Part shown: piece by piece, positions 44,351-56,303 of the stretch
How the letters are laid out: every line of letters begins with the position of its first letter
How positions within the stretch are numbered: the first letter of the stretch is position 1
Assembly: GCF_021134715.1 (NCBI RefSeq)
Contig: NC_060017.1
Location: forward strand, 1,736,001-1,800,000
DNA length: 64,000 bases
Direction: 5' to 3'
Source of the DNA: Daphnia pulex
Taxonomy: Eukaryota > Arthropoda > Branchiopoda > Diplostraca > Daphniidae
The notes under the pieces: model-generated
The model's input: only the letters and a program-made list of their open reading frames with translations
What the model was told of the DNA's origin: nothing
Database searches by the model: none
Program-made: the position numbers and the translations under genes

Positions 44351-45093
44351 TATGACGGTCTGATGGTACAATCTAAGGTACAAACTCTTCTAGATCGGGA
44401 CTTTTTTCCAAATAGCCTCCTGAGAAACCGAACGGATAGAGTGCTGTCACACAAGTTACAGAAATCGGCCCTATCAAACACGGCTTTGCCAACGCAAGTC
44501 AGAATTTTGTGTATCCATCCGCTAGTCCGCTGCCACCGCCGCCATCTTTTCCAAAAATAATTTTCAAAATGTGCATTTAAGTACAAATAGATACTTATAA
44601 ATATGCGTTAAATGACTAGTTAATTCATAAAATTGTTTCCAATTCCGATATTTTCAATAAATATTTCACGGATTGCGACTTTTATTCTGGATCTATCTTG
44701 CGCGTGAATTTGATATTGGAACCGCCCCCTTTCGTGAAGTTACTATATGGCGGGACGTGGACATAAGGAAATTTAAATGTTTTAAAATCATTACGCCCCC
44801 ATTTAAAAAAAAGCCAAATATAATTCTAAGAAAATTAAATGTACAATCGAAATTATAGAACAGATTTTAATATGAGCATGATGATCTATTTCACCGTTAC
44901 GCAGCAACGCACAGATTATTAATCACTCACCAAAACGAGATAGCAAAAAGAGAAAAGGAAAAATGTAACCAACAAAAGAAATATAGAGAAAAATGAGTGA
45001 AACTGATCATATTTAAGAAGTTTGTGTGTGTGTGTGGACTGTATTTTTTTGTTTATGTTTTTTTTTTAATATTGTGGTCAGCTTGGCTTTTTC
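44351..45093. other. Clathrin promoter and K2P 3' UTR
   Basis: Contains the YY1/Pho-like element at 44538-44548 and, on the minus strand, AATAAA at 44686-44681, a plausible poly(A) signal for the potassium channel about 410 nt past its stop. No coding sequence. Confidence 0.5.
44538..44548 (-). promoter_or_regulatory. YY1/Pleiohomeotic-like element at the clathrin 5' end
   Basis: Reads AAGATGGCGGC in the clathrin direction, an exact match to the YY1 consensus that marks start sites of many housekeeping genes. It sits about 190 bp upstream of the clathrin ATG, where a start site would be expected. The clathrin region shows no TATA box. Function inferred from motif and position. Confidence 0.45.
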
Positions 45094-48000
45094 TTATCGG
45101 TCATCCTCATCATCGTCATCTTTGATAATTCCCAATCGTTTGGCAACGGATTTAACCGAATTGATAACTTCTTCCTGGACCAGATTAAAGGACATGGCCA
45201 GCAGAGCGATACCGAAGAGCAGGTAAAGTGAGCAGAGGGCAATGCTGATCTCGACGTTTTCTTTGACGTTTTGCGCCGGAACAAAGTCGCCAAAACCGAT
45301 TGTGGTCAGAGTAATGAAACAGAAATAAGCCGAGTCCAGGAAGGACCACTGCTCCCATCCGCTGAAGAGGAAGGCCCCGCCAAAGATGTAACCGACCACC
45401 AGTAAAATGCTCAACCAGATGGGCACCGGTTTGTTGTGATGGACATCTTCTTCTTCTTCCGAGTCGATGTAGTCGTCCTCGTAGACGTAATCGTCATCGT
45501 AGTCGACTTCTTCCTGCTCCGTCAGTCGGCTGAGACGATTACTGCCGCCGCTGCCGCTGCCAGCTCCAGACGTTCCAGCTACGTGCGTGCGTCATTGTTA
45601 CGTCACCAAAATGGGAGGATCGATAAAAACGGATCGAGTCACAACCCACGGCCACCCACCGAAGAAAGAAAGAAAGGAAAAAAAGGAAAAACTAGATTAG
45701 ATGAAAAACCGCCTTAATTCTTTTCTGGCAGTTCTCGACACTCTAACTAAGATAGAGACGTCGTCTTGTTTTTTGTTCGCTTCCAAATATCCACTGACTC
45801 ATCCGACACCCACCCATGATAAAAGAAGAAGGTATTTATTTATTTACCCAGCCAACTTACGTGATCGGTTGGAATAACGATGAGCCATTGGTCGCATCAT
45901 TTCCTTGCCTTCAACTCCGTCCAGATCAGATTCCAATTCCAAACGGTCGTGCCGCTTGTCGCTCCCGCCGCGATTTCTATCGACTCCCTTTCAAAGTCGT
46001 AGACAATGCGGAGAGGGATTTCACAATTTTTGTCGCGTTGGTGATCAATATTGAATTGACTTGACGAATAAATACCGATTTATTGACGGCATCGGCTGGA
46101 TGATCGGTTTTGTTCCGGCCGTTGTTGTCCGCTTGATCATCGGCATATTTGTTGTTGAAGAATCCGCTCTCCATGGCGTTGGGATCGTTCGTTTTCGGCG
46201 TACTGGGGCTGGTGGGTGTCGACGGCGGGTAATCGATCGCTCCGCCCCCGGGGCCCATTTCCGTTTCCGCGTTATTTCCACGGCCGGGACGAGTGGACCC
46301 GGGAGCTGTAGTTATTGGTCGATTGTTCCGGCCGTGATGCTGAGACCGTCGACCTCTCTGGGGTCCGTTCATTTGTTGCATCATGTCGAATTCACGTTCC
46401 GCATCGTCGTAAAACCTGCGCCAAAAGTTTCTCTTACTCGTCGGTGTAAACAGAGCTTGGGTCTTTTTAATCAAACCGGATGGGGGGAATATTTACTTTG
46501 ATTCTTGATCCGTTTCGGAATAAGAAGAGCGTGAAACGGCGCTGTCCGACATGGCGGAATCTGCGGAGCGCTGCGAGTAGCGCTGCGAGCGCCGCAATGA
46601 ATTCACTTTACTGCCAGCAGGTCCAGCCGCCGAAGATTGATACCTGCAGTCAATAAATAAGTTTAGTTATTGCAAAGCAGCCTGTTTTGGCCGGAAACCA
46701 GCAATCGCAGATGTTGGTCCGCCTGCTATCACCTGGCCGACTGTCGTCCGCTGTTGGATCGCCTGGTCCGCTGCCGCCTCAGTCGTGACTTTTTCGGCTT
46801 TTTCGTGCAGACGTAGCAGCAAACTTTCCAATAGAGGAACCGGAACGAATGGGCCATCTACGTATGACGTGATCACAAACTGACGACTTTCATATTCCTT
46901 TTGATTGATTGGGGTTTGAGGTTTAGTTTAGTTTACCGCATCGCCGATATTGGCCAGGCAGAGCAGCATAAGGGGAATACCCAGAATGGCGTAAAAGATG
47001 GTCACCCTGTATAGCGCGTGCCAAATAAAAACAAACCATCGAGTCCATTACAAGTACTACACTAGCAAACGATCAATAAACTTACATTTTACCCCATGGC
47101 GTTTTGGGAGCGATATGCCCATATCCTGCGATGACATCAACAGTTTCGGGATGTCGTAAAAAATATAGAAACAAATGGATAGGCGAATCAGGAAAATCCA
47201 AGGATAACAGTTGCTTTCAAAATTAGAAATAGATTTTTAAAAGGTTTTTCCTTGAAACCTCCTTAAAGTAATGTTGATTCAATAAAGAGCTATTGCGTCA
47301 ATATTGGGAAAGTGGCGAGCCCGTGCCAACAATTTCACTTTCCAACTTCATTTTTGAATAGTTTATAGAAAACGGGATGAGGAATAAGGATGGACGGATG
47401 AACGAATTCTCATCAGCCCATCCCAGCAGCACAAGAGAAAATATGATCTTCCTGGTATACTAGAGCGAGACCGCAAGTGAGATCAAGAGTGCCTTGTTTA
47501 CCATTCCAATTGAGCGCGTTGACAAGAGTACCACACCACACCCGAGTCGACTCGGCATATAAAAAAAGCAACTCGGCGAAAGTGAAAAGCATTCAGTTGT
47601 CCACCTCCGAGTCGTCATCATCTCAATTCAACATGGCTCCAATAAGGTAAATTAAGTTTTGTCCTATTGTTATTCCGTCATTAGACTCTTTCTTTTCTTT
47701 TTAAACTAATCGGTGAATATAGAAGCGGATGTGAATCGTTGGTCAACTGTTATTGCCTTTTAATGATCATGGCCATTTTCACCATCTCTCGAGCCCAGTA
47801 CGACGGGTTCTTTGGCGGCGGTTACTTTGGTTTCGTAAGACTTGATTATATTAAGCGATTCAATTTGGGGGATATGATTACAACATTTTCCCGGTTCGAT
47901 TACGTCAACAGCAACGACCAGTTTCGGCCGTGGTGGATATCAAGGGCACTACAAACTTTCCCGGAGTGAGCGGCCAAATTCACTTCACTCAGACGACGAC

Positions 48001-49571
48001 AGGTGGACCCGTCATCGTTCGCGGGACTATCCAGGGCCTGACTCCCGGCCTTCACGGCCTGCACATTCACCAATTTGGCAACTTGTCCGACAATTGCAAT
48101 GCGGCTGGCCCTCATTTCAATCCCTACAACGTAAAACAAAAATTCAACTTCAAACAATTTGGCAATTCCAACAACAATTCCCTTTGTTGTTTCCACAGAA
48201 GGATCACGGAGGTCTCGACGATCACGTTCGTCACGTTGGCGATTTGGGCAACGTCGACGCCATGGGCGACTCGTTCGCCGATCTCTTCCTCTTCGACCAC
48301 CTCATCTCCCTGTCGCCCAAATCGGACCGTAGCGTGCTGCATCGGGCCCTAGTCGTTCACGAGAAGGCCGACGATTTGGGACTGGGCAGTCACGCCGACA
48401 GCAAGAAAACGGGCAATTCCGGGAGCCGGGTGGCTTGCGGGATCATCACGTTGACTCCGTCCCGCATCCCGTCTTACTTTAAGTAGCTAGTTGCTGACGT
48501 TATTATTGTTTTGAACGATTGAAACTGCAATGCTGGAAGCAAAAAATGACGACGAAAACGGCGCGTGCAATAGCCGAGTGCTGAGTTCAGTGTCAAATAA
48601 CATTGCAGGTGTATGCGTGTACATAAACAAAACTCTTTCCCGTCTAATGTTTTCTTTAATACACTGTAAATGGATATACGAGCCGTTGCTGCTGTGTGGG
48701 TTGTGCAACTTCTGCGATGGGGGGGATTTCACCGTTTTTCTTCTTTTCTGTTTGTTGTTGTTTGCCAGGCAATGATGGTGTCTCTTGTATCTGGGATTTA
48801 TATACACAGGCACCGCCGCCGCCGCACTGTTCCGTGGCTAAAAGTTAACCCAGCGTGAGTCGTCGTCGTATTCGTCGTCGTCGTCCTGGGCGAGGCCAGA
48901 AATAGCTCAGCAGTTTGGAGCGTGAAAAAGACTAGACATTTCTCCTATCTTTTATCACCTCCTCTTATTTCTCCCTGAAGGTTTTTTAAAATCTATAGCC
49001 GGTGCTTACAAATAGAAATGCAATCTCTTCATCTCTTAGTAAATATATTAGCCTATACTCTATGGGCAGGCATACATTACAGTATTAATAGAATAGATAT
49101 ACGGAATGAATCATTATTAATTATTTATGTGGGTATCGTACCGATGGTGGTGATCAAAATGATGGAGTAGAAGAGTGCGCCGGCCAGTGTCCACTGGACT
49201 TTATCCGTTTCTTCACTTCCGTCCCATCCTTTCTTCTTCATGGATTCGATGAGGTGCATCTCGAATTTCTTGAGCCGATCGGTGACATTGACGGTCCAGT
49301 CGTCCTGGACGAGGACGTCCATCTTGTAGGTGAACCTCCACAAGTCGTCGGTGACGCCTTCCCTGACTTTGATCATTTCCCGCTTGACCTGCAGCTCGTG
49401 CTTGGCTTCGAGGGCTTCAAACGTGAAGGCGCCCATGATGCAATAGCCGACGACGAGCGAAACCAGGCCGATGTGCGACACCAGGAACGTCGCGATGTTG
49501 CGCAAGTAAAACAAACACTTGCCCTTGGGCTTCTCACCGCCCCCCTCGCCGCCACCGGTCGACGACGGCAT
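45094..49571 (-). CDS. Two-pore-domain (K2P, TWiK-like) potassium channel
   Basis: Plasma-membrane background potassium channel. Exons: 49571-49142, 47125-47086, 47006-46937, 46857-46733, 46643-46497, 46415-46076, 45987-45861, 45578-45094; phases close; 587 aa. Topology: M1 about residues 29-51; extracellular cap helices; pore 1 filter TTIGYG with G144-Y145-G146, split by the first intron and continued on a 40-nt exon (GYGHIAPKTPWGK); M2 158-180 (FYAILGIPLMLLCLANIGD); a cytoplasmic loop of nearly 300 residues; M3 478-498; pore 2 filter TTIGFG (G521-F522-G523); M4 about 540-562; short acidic tail KDDDDEDDR. The M2-M3 loop is far longer than in typical mammalian K2Ps. It has RRSQRYSQRS-like basic/serine clusters, a Pro/Thr-rich part and an acidic patch just before M3. 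Some invertebrate K2Ps also have long loops, so this is probably a lineage feature. The Cu/Zn SOD gene lies antisense in the 2.0-kb first coding intron. Confidence 0.93.
47558..47597 (+). promoter_or_regulatory. TATA box and TCAGT initiator of the SOD gene
   Basis: TATAAAA at 47558-47564 and the arthropod initiator TCAGT at 47593-47597, about 35 bp apart, lie just before the SOD ATG at 47633. This gives a 5' UTR of about 38 nt. It shows that the nested gene has its own promoter inside the potassium channel intron. Confidence 0.65.
47633..48486 (+). CDS. Secreted (extracellular-type) Cu/Zn superoxide dismutase
   Basis: Converts superoxide to oxygen and hydrogen peroxide. Exons 47633-47646, 47723-47834, 47912-48130, 48199-48486; phases close; 210 aa. 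The first coding exon is only 14 nt. A signal peptide covers residues 1-29 (hydrophobic LLMIMAIFTI, likely cut after SRA), so the enzyme should be secreted. A Gly/Phe-rich segment (FFGGGYFGF) precedes the SOD domain. All active-site residues are visible: copper ligands H93, H95, H110, H169; zinc ligands H110, H118, H127, D130; disulfide C104-C195; substrate-guiding R192 in SGSRVACG. The signature GLHIHQFGN and the electrostatic-loop region HEKADDLG are intact. The start choice rests on the spliced 14-nt exon; the first in-frame ATG of exon 2 (residue 19) would leave too short a signal peptide. Confidence 0.95.
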
Positions 49572-49917
49572 CGGCGGATTTTTCTCAATTTCTCACTTTG
49601 GGTTTTTCAATCCAATCGAAATATAATGGAGTATATACCGAATGTATACCGCCGCGTCTTCTTAGCCGTTCATCCAGCGGCCGACTGAAATGTTGCTGCC
49701 CATACAGCCCGTCGACGTTCGACTACTATCCCAACTTGCAGACGGAAATAAATCGGAATGTCTTGCGTCTCTCTTTGTATTCGACAGCACTGCACACGGC
49801 GACGGCAGCTCAGCATTCCCTACCAAAAAGCGCGCGCTGGCAACACTAAAATAAATTCATTTGAAAAAAAAGGAAAAAACCAAAATATTTCTCAAATGTC
49901 TTGGGTATATCAGCAGG

Positions 49918-49936
49918 TAGCGCCTCCTGGTGTCAT
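49918..49936 (-). promoter_or_regulatory. CTCF-like motif upstream of the K2P gene
   Basis: The plus strand reads TAGCGCCTCCTGGTGTCAT. Compared with the reverse complement of the CTCF core (TASYGCCMYCTRSTGG), 14 of 16 positions agree. It lies about 350 bp upstream of the channel start, at one end of the spacer between two divergently transcribed genes, a position typical of insulators. Binding is inferred. Confidence 0.4.
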
Positions 49937-52900
49937 TCGCGTGAATGCGCAGCAGCACCGCAGCACCGGCCTCTTCGGCTCGTGTATAAAAGAAAAGCAG
50001 CCGGCTACATAGACAGTATGTACACGTATAATAAAAATAAGTAGATTACAGTTAAATAGCAGCCGGCATTATTCTCGTGATGAACGTGTTTCTGTCGTCC
50101 AACATTTGCTCACCCAGTGTCTGCTGGCGGGAGGCTTTCTCTCATTTGCTCACATGTATAGAGATCGTCCCTCCCTATACGAGACGTGATTTCTATACAC
50201 ACGAAAACAAAACAAAACAAAACAAAAAAGCCAGACAAAACAGAATTTAGAAACCTCTTTAGACGAATAAACAATGAATGAGACCCCCATTGTTTTCCCG
50301 TGCCCTCTCGCACGTTTGCCCTGCTGTCGAACACATCATCTCCATATCTTAATCGATTGTGTCAGACGTACGCTGTGGCTGAATTAGCTAGGCGAATCCA
50401 AAGTCTTGGCTCAAAGTGGCAACCTGTTTCTGGTTGCTGGATATCCCTGTCTATTTTTTCGCCCGATGAGCGCATATGTCTGCACGTATTATAACTATCT
50501 GCCAGCCATCACCGCCGCAAGAAGAAGTCTCGGTGAAACTTTTTTTTTTTTTCTCTTCGTTCGTTCGTTTGGCCTTTTAGTTTTTTCCAGCCACTTTCTC
50601 CGGGTGTAAAAGAAAAAAAAATTTGCAGCCGGCGCTCCGCACGTAGATAGGTATTAGCAGCTGACGAGCGCTACTTACTGCACAAACCAGAAGAAGAAAT
50701 CTCTTCCACTCAAAAACTGCTGCTGCTGACGACCGATGATCTACTTGTTTACATCGACCATTAGGTCTACGCACCCTCCTCAACGTGATGATTACGTACT
50801 GACACTAATATTCTTTCTGTATATTATAGTATACAGAATACCGAGCTATTTCTCAATTCGCTTTCGCGGCCTATTTTCGGTCTCCATATGGAACATGCAA
50901 TGCCGGAACCAGGATCCATCAAAATAGATATGACCCATGAACCTGGAATAAAGAAAGAAAAGAGAGTTGCTGCCAGCACAGCCAGGTCCAGTCCAGCCAT
51001 ATCGTCATATGACTCAACACAATATATAATGTATATTGCGCCGCGTTATTCCCTATCTATAACTTGCAGCGATAGGATCTGCTGCCAGCTGTAAATACGC
51101 ACGTGCGTTTATACCTGTTGTTGTCTCCCGATATAGGAAATTTCTGTCGATGTGCGTCAATGATGTGCTGTCCCGTTTGTACCCCAAGAGAAAGTCAGCG
51201 TGTAACGTATGGCGGTGTGGTACGGCAGCAGCAGCAAAACAGCATATAACGCATCCCGGATCTTTTTTTCTTTTTTCTTTCATTCTATTTTTCAACAAAA
51301 TTATTCTTCTTTTTTTTTTCGCCGAAAATCCCGAACCGCGACGCCTCATATGACCACCACCAACCACCACCTACCTCTATACAAGGCAGGAGCCTAGGCA
51401 AAGAGCCCAGCGCTCATATGCGCGAATTGAGGGCGGAGGCGGAAAAGAAAGTCTCCAGCAGCAGCACACCTGTCGTCGTGAGCCTGTTTTTTTTTCTCTT
51501 CTTCTTCTTCTTCTGTGTGTGTGTATGCTACACTAGTTTTTTTCTTCTTCTGCTTTTTAGACGCGTGTAAAATATAGCCCATTTAAGTGTGTTTGTGTAT
51601 GCACAAAGAAAATATTCATTTGTATATCAGCGCTTTCTATCGAAATTATTATAATGCCAGTCGACATTTTTCGGGGTGTTAAATTAATGACGGTCTAACG
51701 ATAAATACACTTCTCTTGTTTTCCTCTGTATTGTTCGAGGAGATTATTATACGTTTCCACCCTAAACAGGTTTTGTTATCCATAACTTGTTTCTGAATGG
51801 ATCAGAATAATATACAAAAAAAAAAAGAGAAATCAATTCAAATGTTTCAACCGAAGGAAGAGCTGTAAATAGCTATAGGCCTAGGCGAAAATGTAGTCCA
51901 AAATAAGTGAAAGGTTCGAATAAGTTGGGGGAGAAAAAAAGTTGAAAGGTGAAGGTGAAAGACCCTGACCTTAAACAAGTGATGGACAGTTGTCAGAGGT
52001 CGGGGAATAGTCAAATAGACCCTTGATGGTATATATCCACCTGTGCGTTATAGGCCTACAGACACCGATGGAAGGGCGGAGGAAAGCCAACCAATAAGGC
52101 AAATAACAAAAGACGAAGAAAAATGTAGGGCAGCATGGAACAATCCATTTCAACTTGAGTCTTTAAGGATAGGGCACATTCAAATCTTCGTTCCTTTCAA
52201 CGGGCGACGTCCATCAGACGACAGGCACAGCCGAGTTCACTTGTATAGATAGGGCTGGACATGGATATAGGCTATACACAGGCTCGCTTCATAGAATTTG
52301 AAAGGAAAAGTGAAACTTGCCATTTATATAGAGGCCCCATAACCGTTAGAGTAATCTCCTAGGAAAGAAAAAAAAGTATAGTCGGCCATTTGGAACTGTT
52401 TTTTTATAAGCCTAGGCTGATGGCGTCCCTATAAAAGAAAGGAAAAGCTTTTGATGGATGGAGTAGCTCTCATCTCTCTTTTTGATTGACGGTTGTAAAA
52501 TAAGACCTTCAACTTTTGGCCATACTTTCTTCTTCCTATTCTCTTCTCATTGTTCCTGAATAACAAATGACCGCTACTACTACTACAGTTAACAATCTCG
52601 CACTTTCCTTTTCGAAATAATTACTGGAATTAGGCTGCTCTCGAGATTTTTTATTTTCCGCCAGCATCAAGTTTTTTTTGTAATTAGAGTTTCAATGTTT
52701 CAATTCCTTGAACTGCTGGTCCGATAGTATAGGGAAATATCAGTTAAAGTTGGCCCGGAAAATTATATAATCCACGATTTAAAAAAAAATCAATTTCATT
52801 TCGTTTTCGTTAACTCCGGTCGAAAGAAAGTTCAAGGAAAATGAAAACGAAATAGAACCAATTCCTTAATTGTATCCGTCAATTTGTTAATTATTAGCAC

Positions 52901-53577
52901 AGATTGGCGGATTAATACGGACAAGGAAATTCATTCTTTTCACGTAATCACGCCATATGTTGGCGAACCATATGGTCATCAGCAAGTAGCACTTATTCAT
53001 TTATACATTTAACATTCGTGTTTTGGACGTGCGTGAGCTGTAACTCGACAGCTGCACAGTTAGATACACACAGAGAGCAAGTCGTCGTCGTCGTGTATTA
53101 TTATTTTTGTATAGAAAGTGTCGTCACTATATATTATGATACACTCTGCACGTCATTTTTGTAAAAATCGTGACCCACAAACGTTGTCCAAAGCGCCGAC
53201 AACTTGTTACCGCACTCAGTATTTCGGGGACGGTTTTCACGCAGACCCCCCCTACACATCCCGCCCCAAAATGGGACTCGCCCATCTTCTTATTTGTTCT
53301 TCTTTTTTCACCTTTCCTTGTTGATTCAAGAGGAGGCGGAAAACCCCCAGCGTAGAACTTTTGGCCATTACCAGAATTACACCACGTCACGCGTTTAATG
53401 TGATATTTTGCTATTATCCAATAATATAATAAGCGCCCGCTTTTACTCACTCTTTATTTTTTTTCCTCATGCCCATATTGGATGGATCTATGTTTAGTAG
53501 ACTGTGTTGCATATATCTATCTATCTATACCCCGGAGAGAGGATTACGCTGGAAAACTCCAAAACGTGTTTGGAAAA

Positions 53578-53607
<30 letters not shown>
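53578..53607. repeat. (CAT)10 microsatellite
   Basis: Ten perfect CAT units in the spacer upstream of the Patched-related gene. Translated as poly-His, Ser or Asp in open frames, but there is no evidence that it is coding. Confidence 0.95.
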
Positions 53608-53609
<2 letters not shown>

Positions 53610-56303
53610 GCGCGCCTTTGCGGAGAAATCGATTGCTCTAATTTTCTCTTTCTGGCGCGCGATTCTTTCCAGATTTTTTTTCTTCTTCTTCTTCTTCTTT
53701 CTTTGATTCCCTTTTCTTTTTTGTTTTTTTGTTGTTGTTGTATATTACGTACCAAATTTAACTGGTTTCGCATGGGTGGGGATCGTGCATATAATTGGCT
53801 GGGAACACAATTAAAAAAGCCAGCTAGTAGTAGTAGTAGTAGATTGATATAAAAATATGAATTCGAAAAAGGCCGTTGCCACCTTGTCAAAGATCAGCAG
53901 AAAAATATAGGTCTCGAGGGGGGAAAGGTGAATCGAGAGTGTATGCATAACTATAAGGAAGTAGTCTCTGGTGTGTGTGTATGTGTGTGTGTAGGGTCTC
54001 TCTTTCTCTCCTTTCCGTGTCGGAGGAGAAACGGATTCCAGTTGAAATAGAAAGCCGTAAGACGAGTCCAGGGGATGAAAAAATAAAACAAAAACGCTGA
54101 CGTACACACAGCACTTCTTATTATACATTACGTGTCATGGATTTTTTGGTTTTTTATTCTTTTCTACCAATAACAAACGTTTTAACCCTTTTTTTATTGA
54201 ATCAGAATTTAATAAAAAAAAGGGAGAAAATCGGTTGCATATAATTAAAATAATTTCGCGGGATTTTTCAGGGTCCGTGATCGTTTATTGTAAAAAAAAA
54301 ATAATTATCGATATTTCGCTCGTTTTCTTTCATATTCCAATCGCCAAGAAAAGAAAGAAAAAAAAGACGATGGGAGGAGCTTAATAATAAAAAAAAAGGC
54401 AAGAGCCAAGAAAAGAAGAAGAAGAAAAAAAAAAGGATGACCCACATTTTTGTTTCTCTCTTTCTCCCAAAAGTCTGAGCTGTGAATAAGAAAAGAAAAG
54501 AAGGAACCCTCATCTTCCTCCTTCTCCCATTCCAAGAGGTCAGTCTGCTTCTCTTTTCTCCTCCTCTTCTTCTTCTTCTTCGGCAACTCATTCCTAATGT
54601 TGCTATAGGAGCGCAGCAGCTATGTGTTATTCTTTCTCTCGTCGTCCCGTTTTTTTTTTCTTTCTGTGATAACAAACCCGGAACAGCAAGTGAGTCCAGG
54701 CTGTTGCGCCTCAAGTTCCTTCGCTCACCCGTCAACTTCTTGTTACGTGCATCCCCCCTCAACAGAAATTACCATATGGCTCCTTTTTTCTCTTCTTCTT
54801 CTTCTTCTTTCTCGTCTTCCTTGCCCCGTAAGTAATTCAAGGTCGACCGATCTGTGTCACACCGCACATTCCAGCCGAATCCGATGAATGTAGACCTACA
54901 AACATTACATCAAATAAATAGGCTATATAATACATGTAAGCTAATGGATTATATAGACGTCAATAACGGGGGGTTAGTGGCCTACCTGTACATACATGTA
55001 TACTACTGGAACTTCCTGTACTGTTATCGCTAATCATGTCGGTTGAAAAATGGAAATAAAAATAATAACAAGGAGCAGCTATAGACTTTCTTTTGGTTTG
55101 TTCATTGAGCAAATAGCCAATGCTCGCATGTGTATAGAGAGAGAGAGACTGCAAAAAGAATAGAGGACTCAAAGGGAAATGAACGATTAGAAAAGAGCCG
55201 AGTTGATGCTCGTTCCTCGGCGCAGGGCACTGTTACATACGGGTTATAGTAGCCTAGTAGAGTATAGCGTAGTAGTATAGTAACTATTATATGCTCTCTC
55301 TCTTTTTACCCCTGCAGGGGTTCTTTTCGGTCTGCAGGCAAAATAGGAGGAGGATGGATCGAATGAAAGGAGGAGACCACAAGGAGGAGGGTCCGTTGCG
55401 AAGAAAACCCACTTGTACATGTTGTACTACTACTACTACCACCCATGCAAGGAGGAATTGTATTTTATCCTTCTTCACCCAAAAAAATAAAAGAAAAAGA
55501 AGAAAAAAAAAAGTGTTGGAAAAATAGACATTCGTCCTCCTCCTTCTATTCCGTGGCGGCTGATCATCTCCCGCGCGGACGTGGAACTCGGCGGACCCAG
55601 TCGCCGACGACTACTCACACTGGTCGGTTGTTGTTTGATCGGGTGGGCTCGTTATACTTCGTCGTACAAGTGCTTGTGCCCTTCGTGTGTTTTGACAGTT
55701 CATTCAGTATAGCATCGTGTGCTCTCCGGTTAGAAACACACACCCCCCACCCACCCATCAGTTGGCTATTTTTTGTTGTTGTCTTTCTAACTGTAATATT
55801 CCGCCTATATCATCCATCACCTCTCCCCCCCCCCTCAAGGCCTTTTTCACAGGCAAACAATTTTCCGCAATTTGAACTTTTTTGATTCGGTTCCAGTGGA
55901 ATTTTTGACACGCTGAAACACATTTTTTTTTGTTGTTGTTTCGTATCACGTCGTGCCAGCGAGAAAACGTGCCAATATTCGTCCGCGCGGATTTGATTTC
56001 ATTTATTATCGGCGACGATCCACAACGAGCATTCAAATATATGTCTCACGTTATTGTGCAAGCCAAAGAAGACCATGACGACCGGAACTAGTTGACAAAC
56101 CAGCGGCTCCATTCTCCTTTTTTTTTATTTATTTATTATTTTTTTTTTCATCAAGGAGGGCATTTAATTTGTATTAAATTATCCCGTCCGTTTGATTTAA
56201 AAAAAAAAAAGAAGCAAACAAATTGGGCAATTTGATTTTGCTGGGATTGACGAGTAGAAAGATAATCAAGAGAGTCATCAACATCAGTCATCCATCAATC
56301 ATC

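Larger units (their letters stand above)
49572..56303. other. 6.7-kb spacer between divergent K2P and Patched-related genes
   Basis: Dominated by simple sequence: poly(T) and CTT runs (for example 54556-54582 and 54797-54817), (CAT)10, (GT)n near 53970-53992 and A-rich tracts. The open frames on both strands are low-complexity and unsupported. The 5' UTR exons and promoters of both flanking genes are expected here but could not be placed. A CTCF-like site is at 49918-49936. Confidence 0.55.

Noticed and set aside
46061..46501. 146-codon plus-strand open frame
   Set aside because: Antisense shadow of the potassium channel loop exon 46415-46076, which is spliced in phase.
49254..49688. 144-codon plus-strand open frame
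   Set aside because: Antisense of the first K2P exon; the minus strand carries M1 and the pore.
51900..51930. GGTTCGAAT resembling a tRNA B box
   Set aside because: The following bases break the consensus and no A box or cloverleaf can be drawn around it.
53469..53890. Overlapping open frames with Ser, His or Asp runs
   Set aside because: Produced by the (CAT)10 and CTT repeats; translation is low-complexity on both strands.
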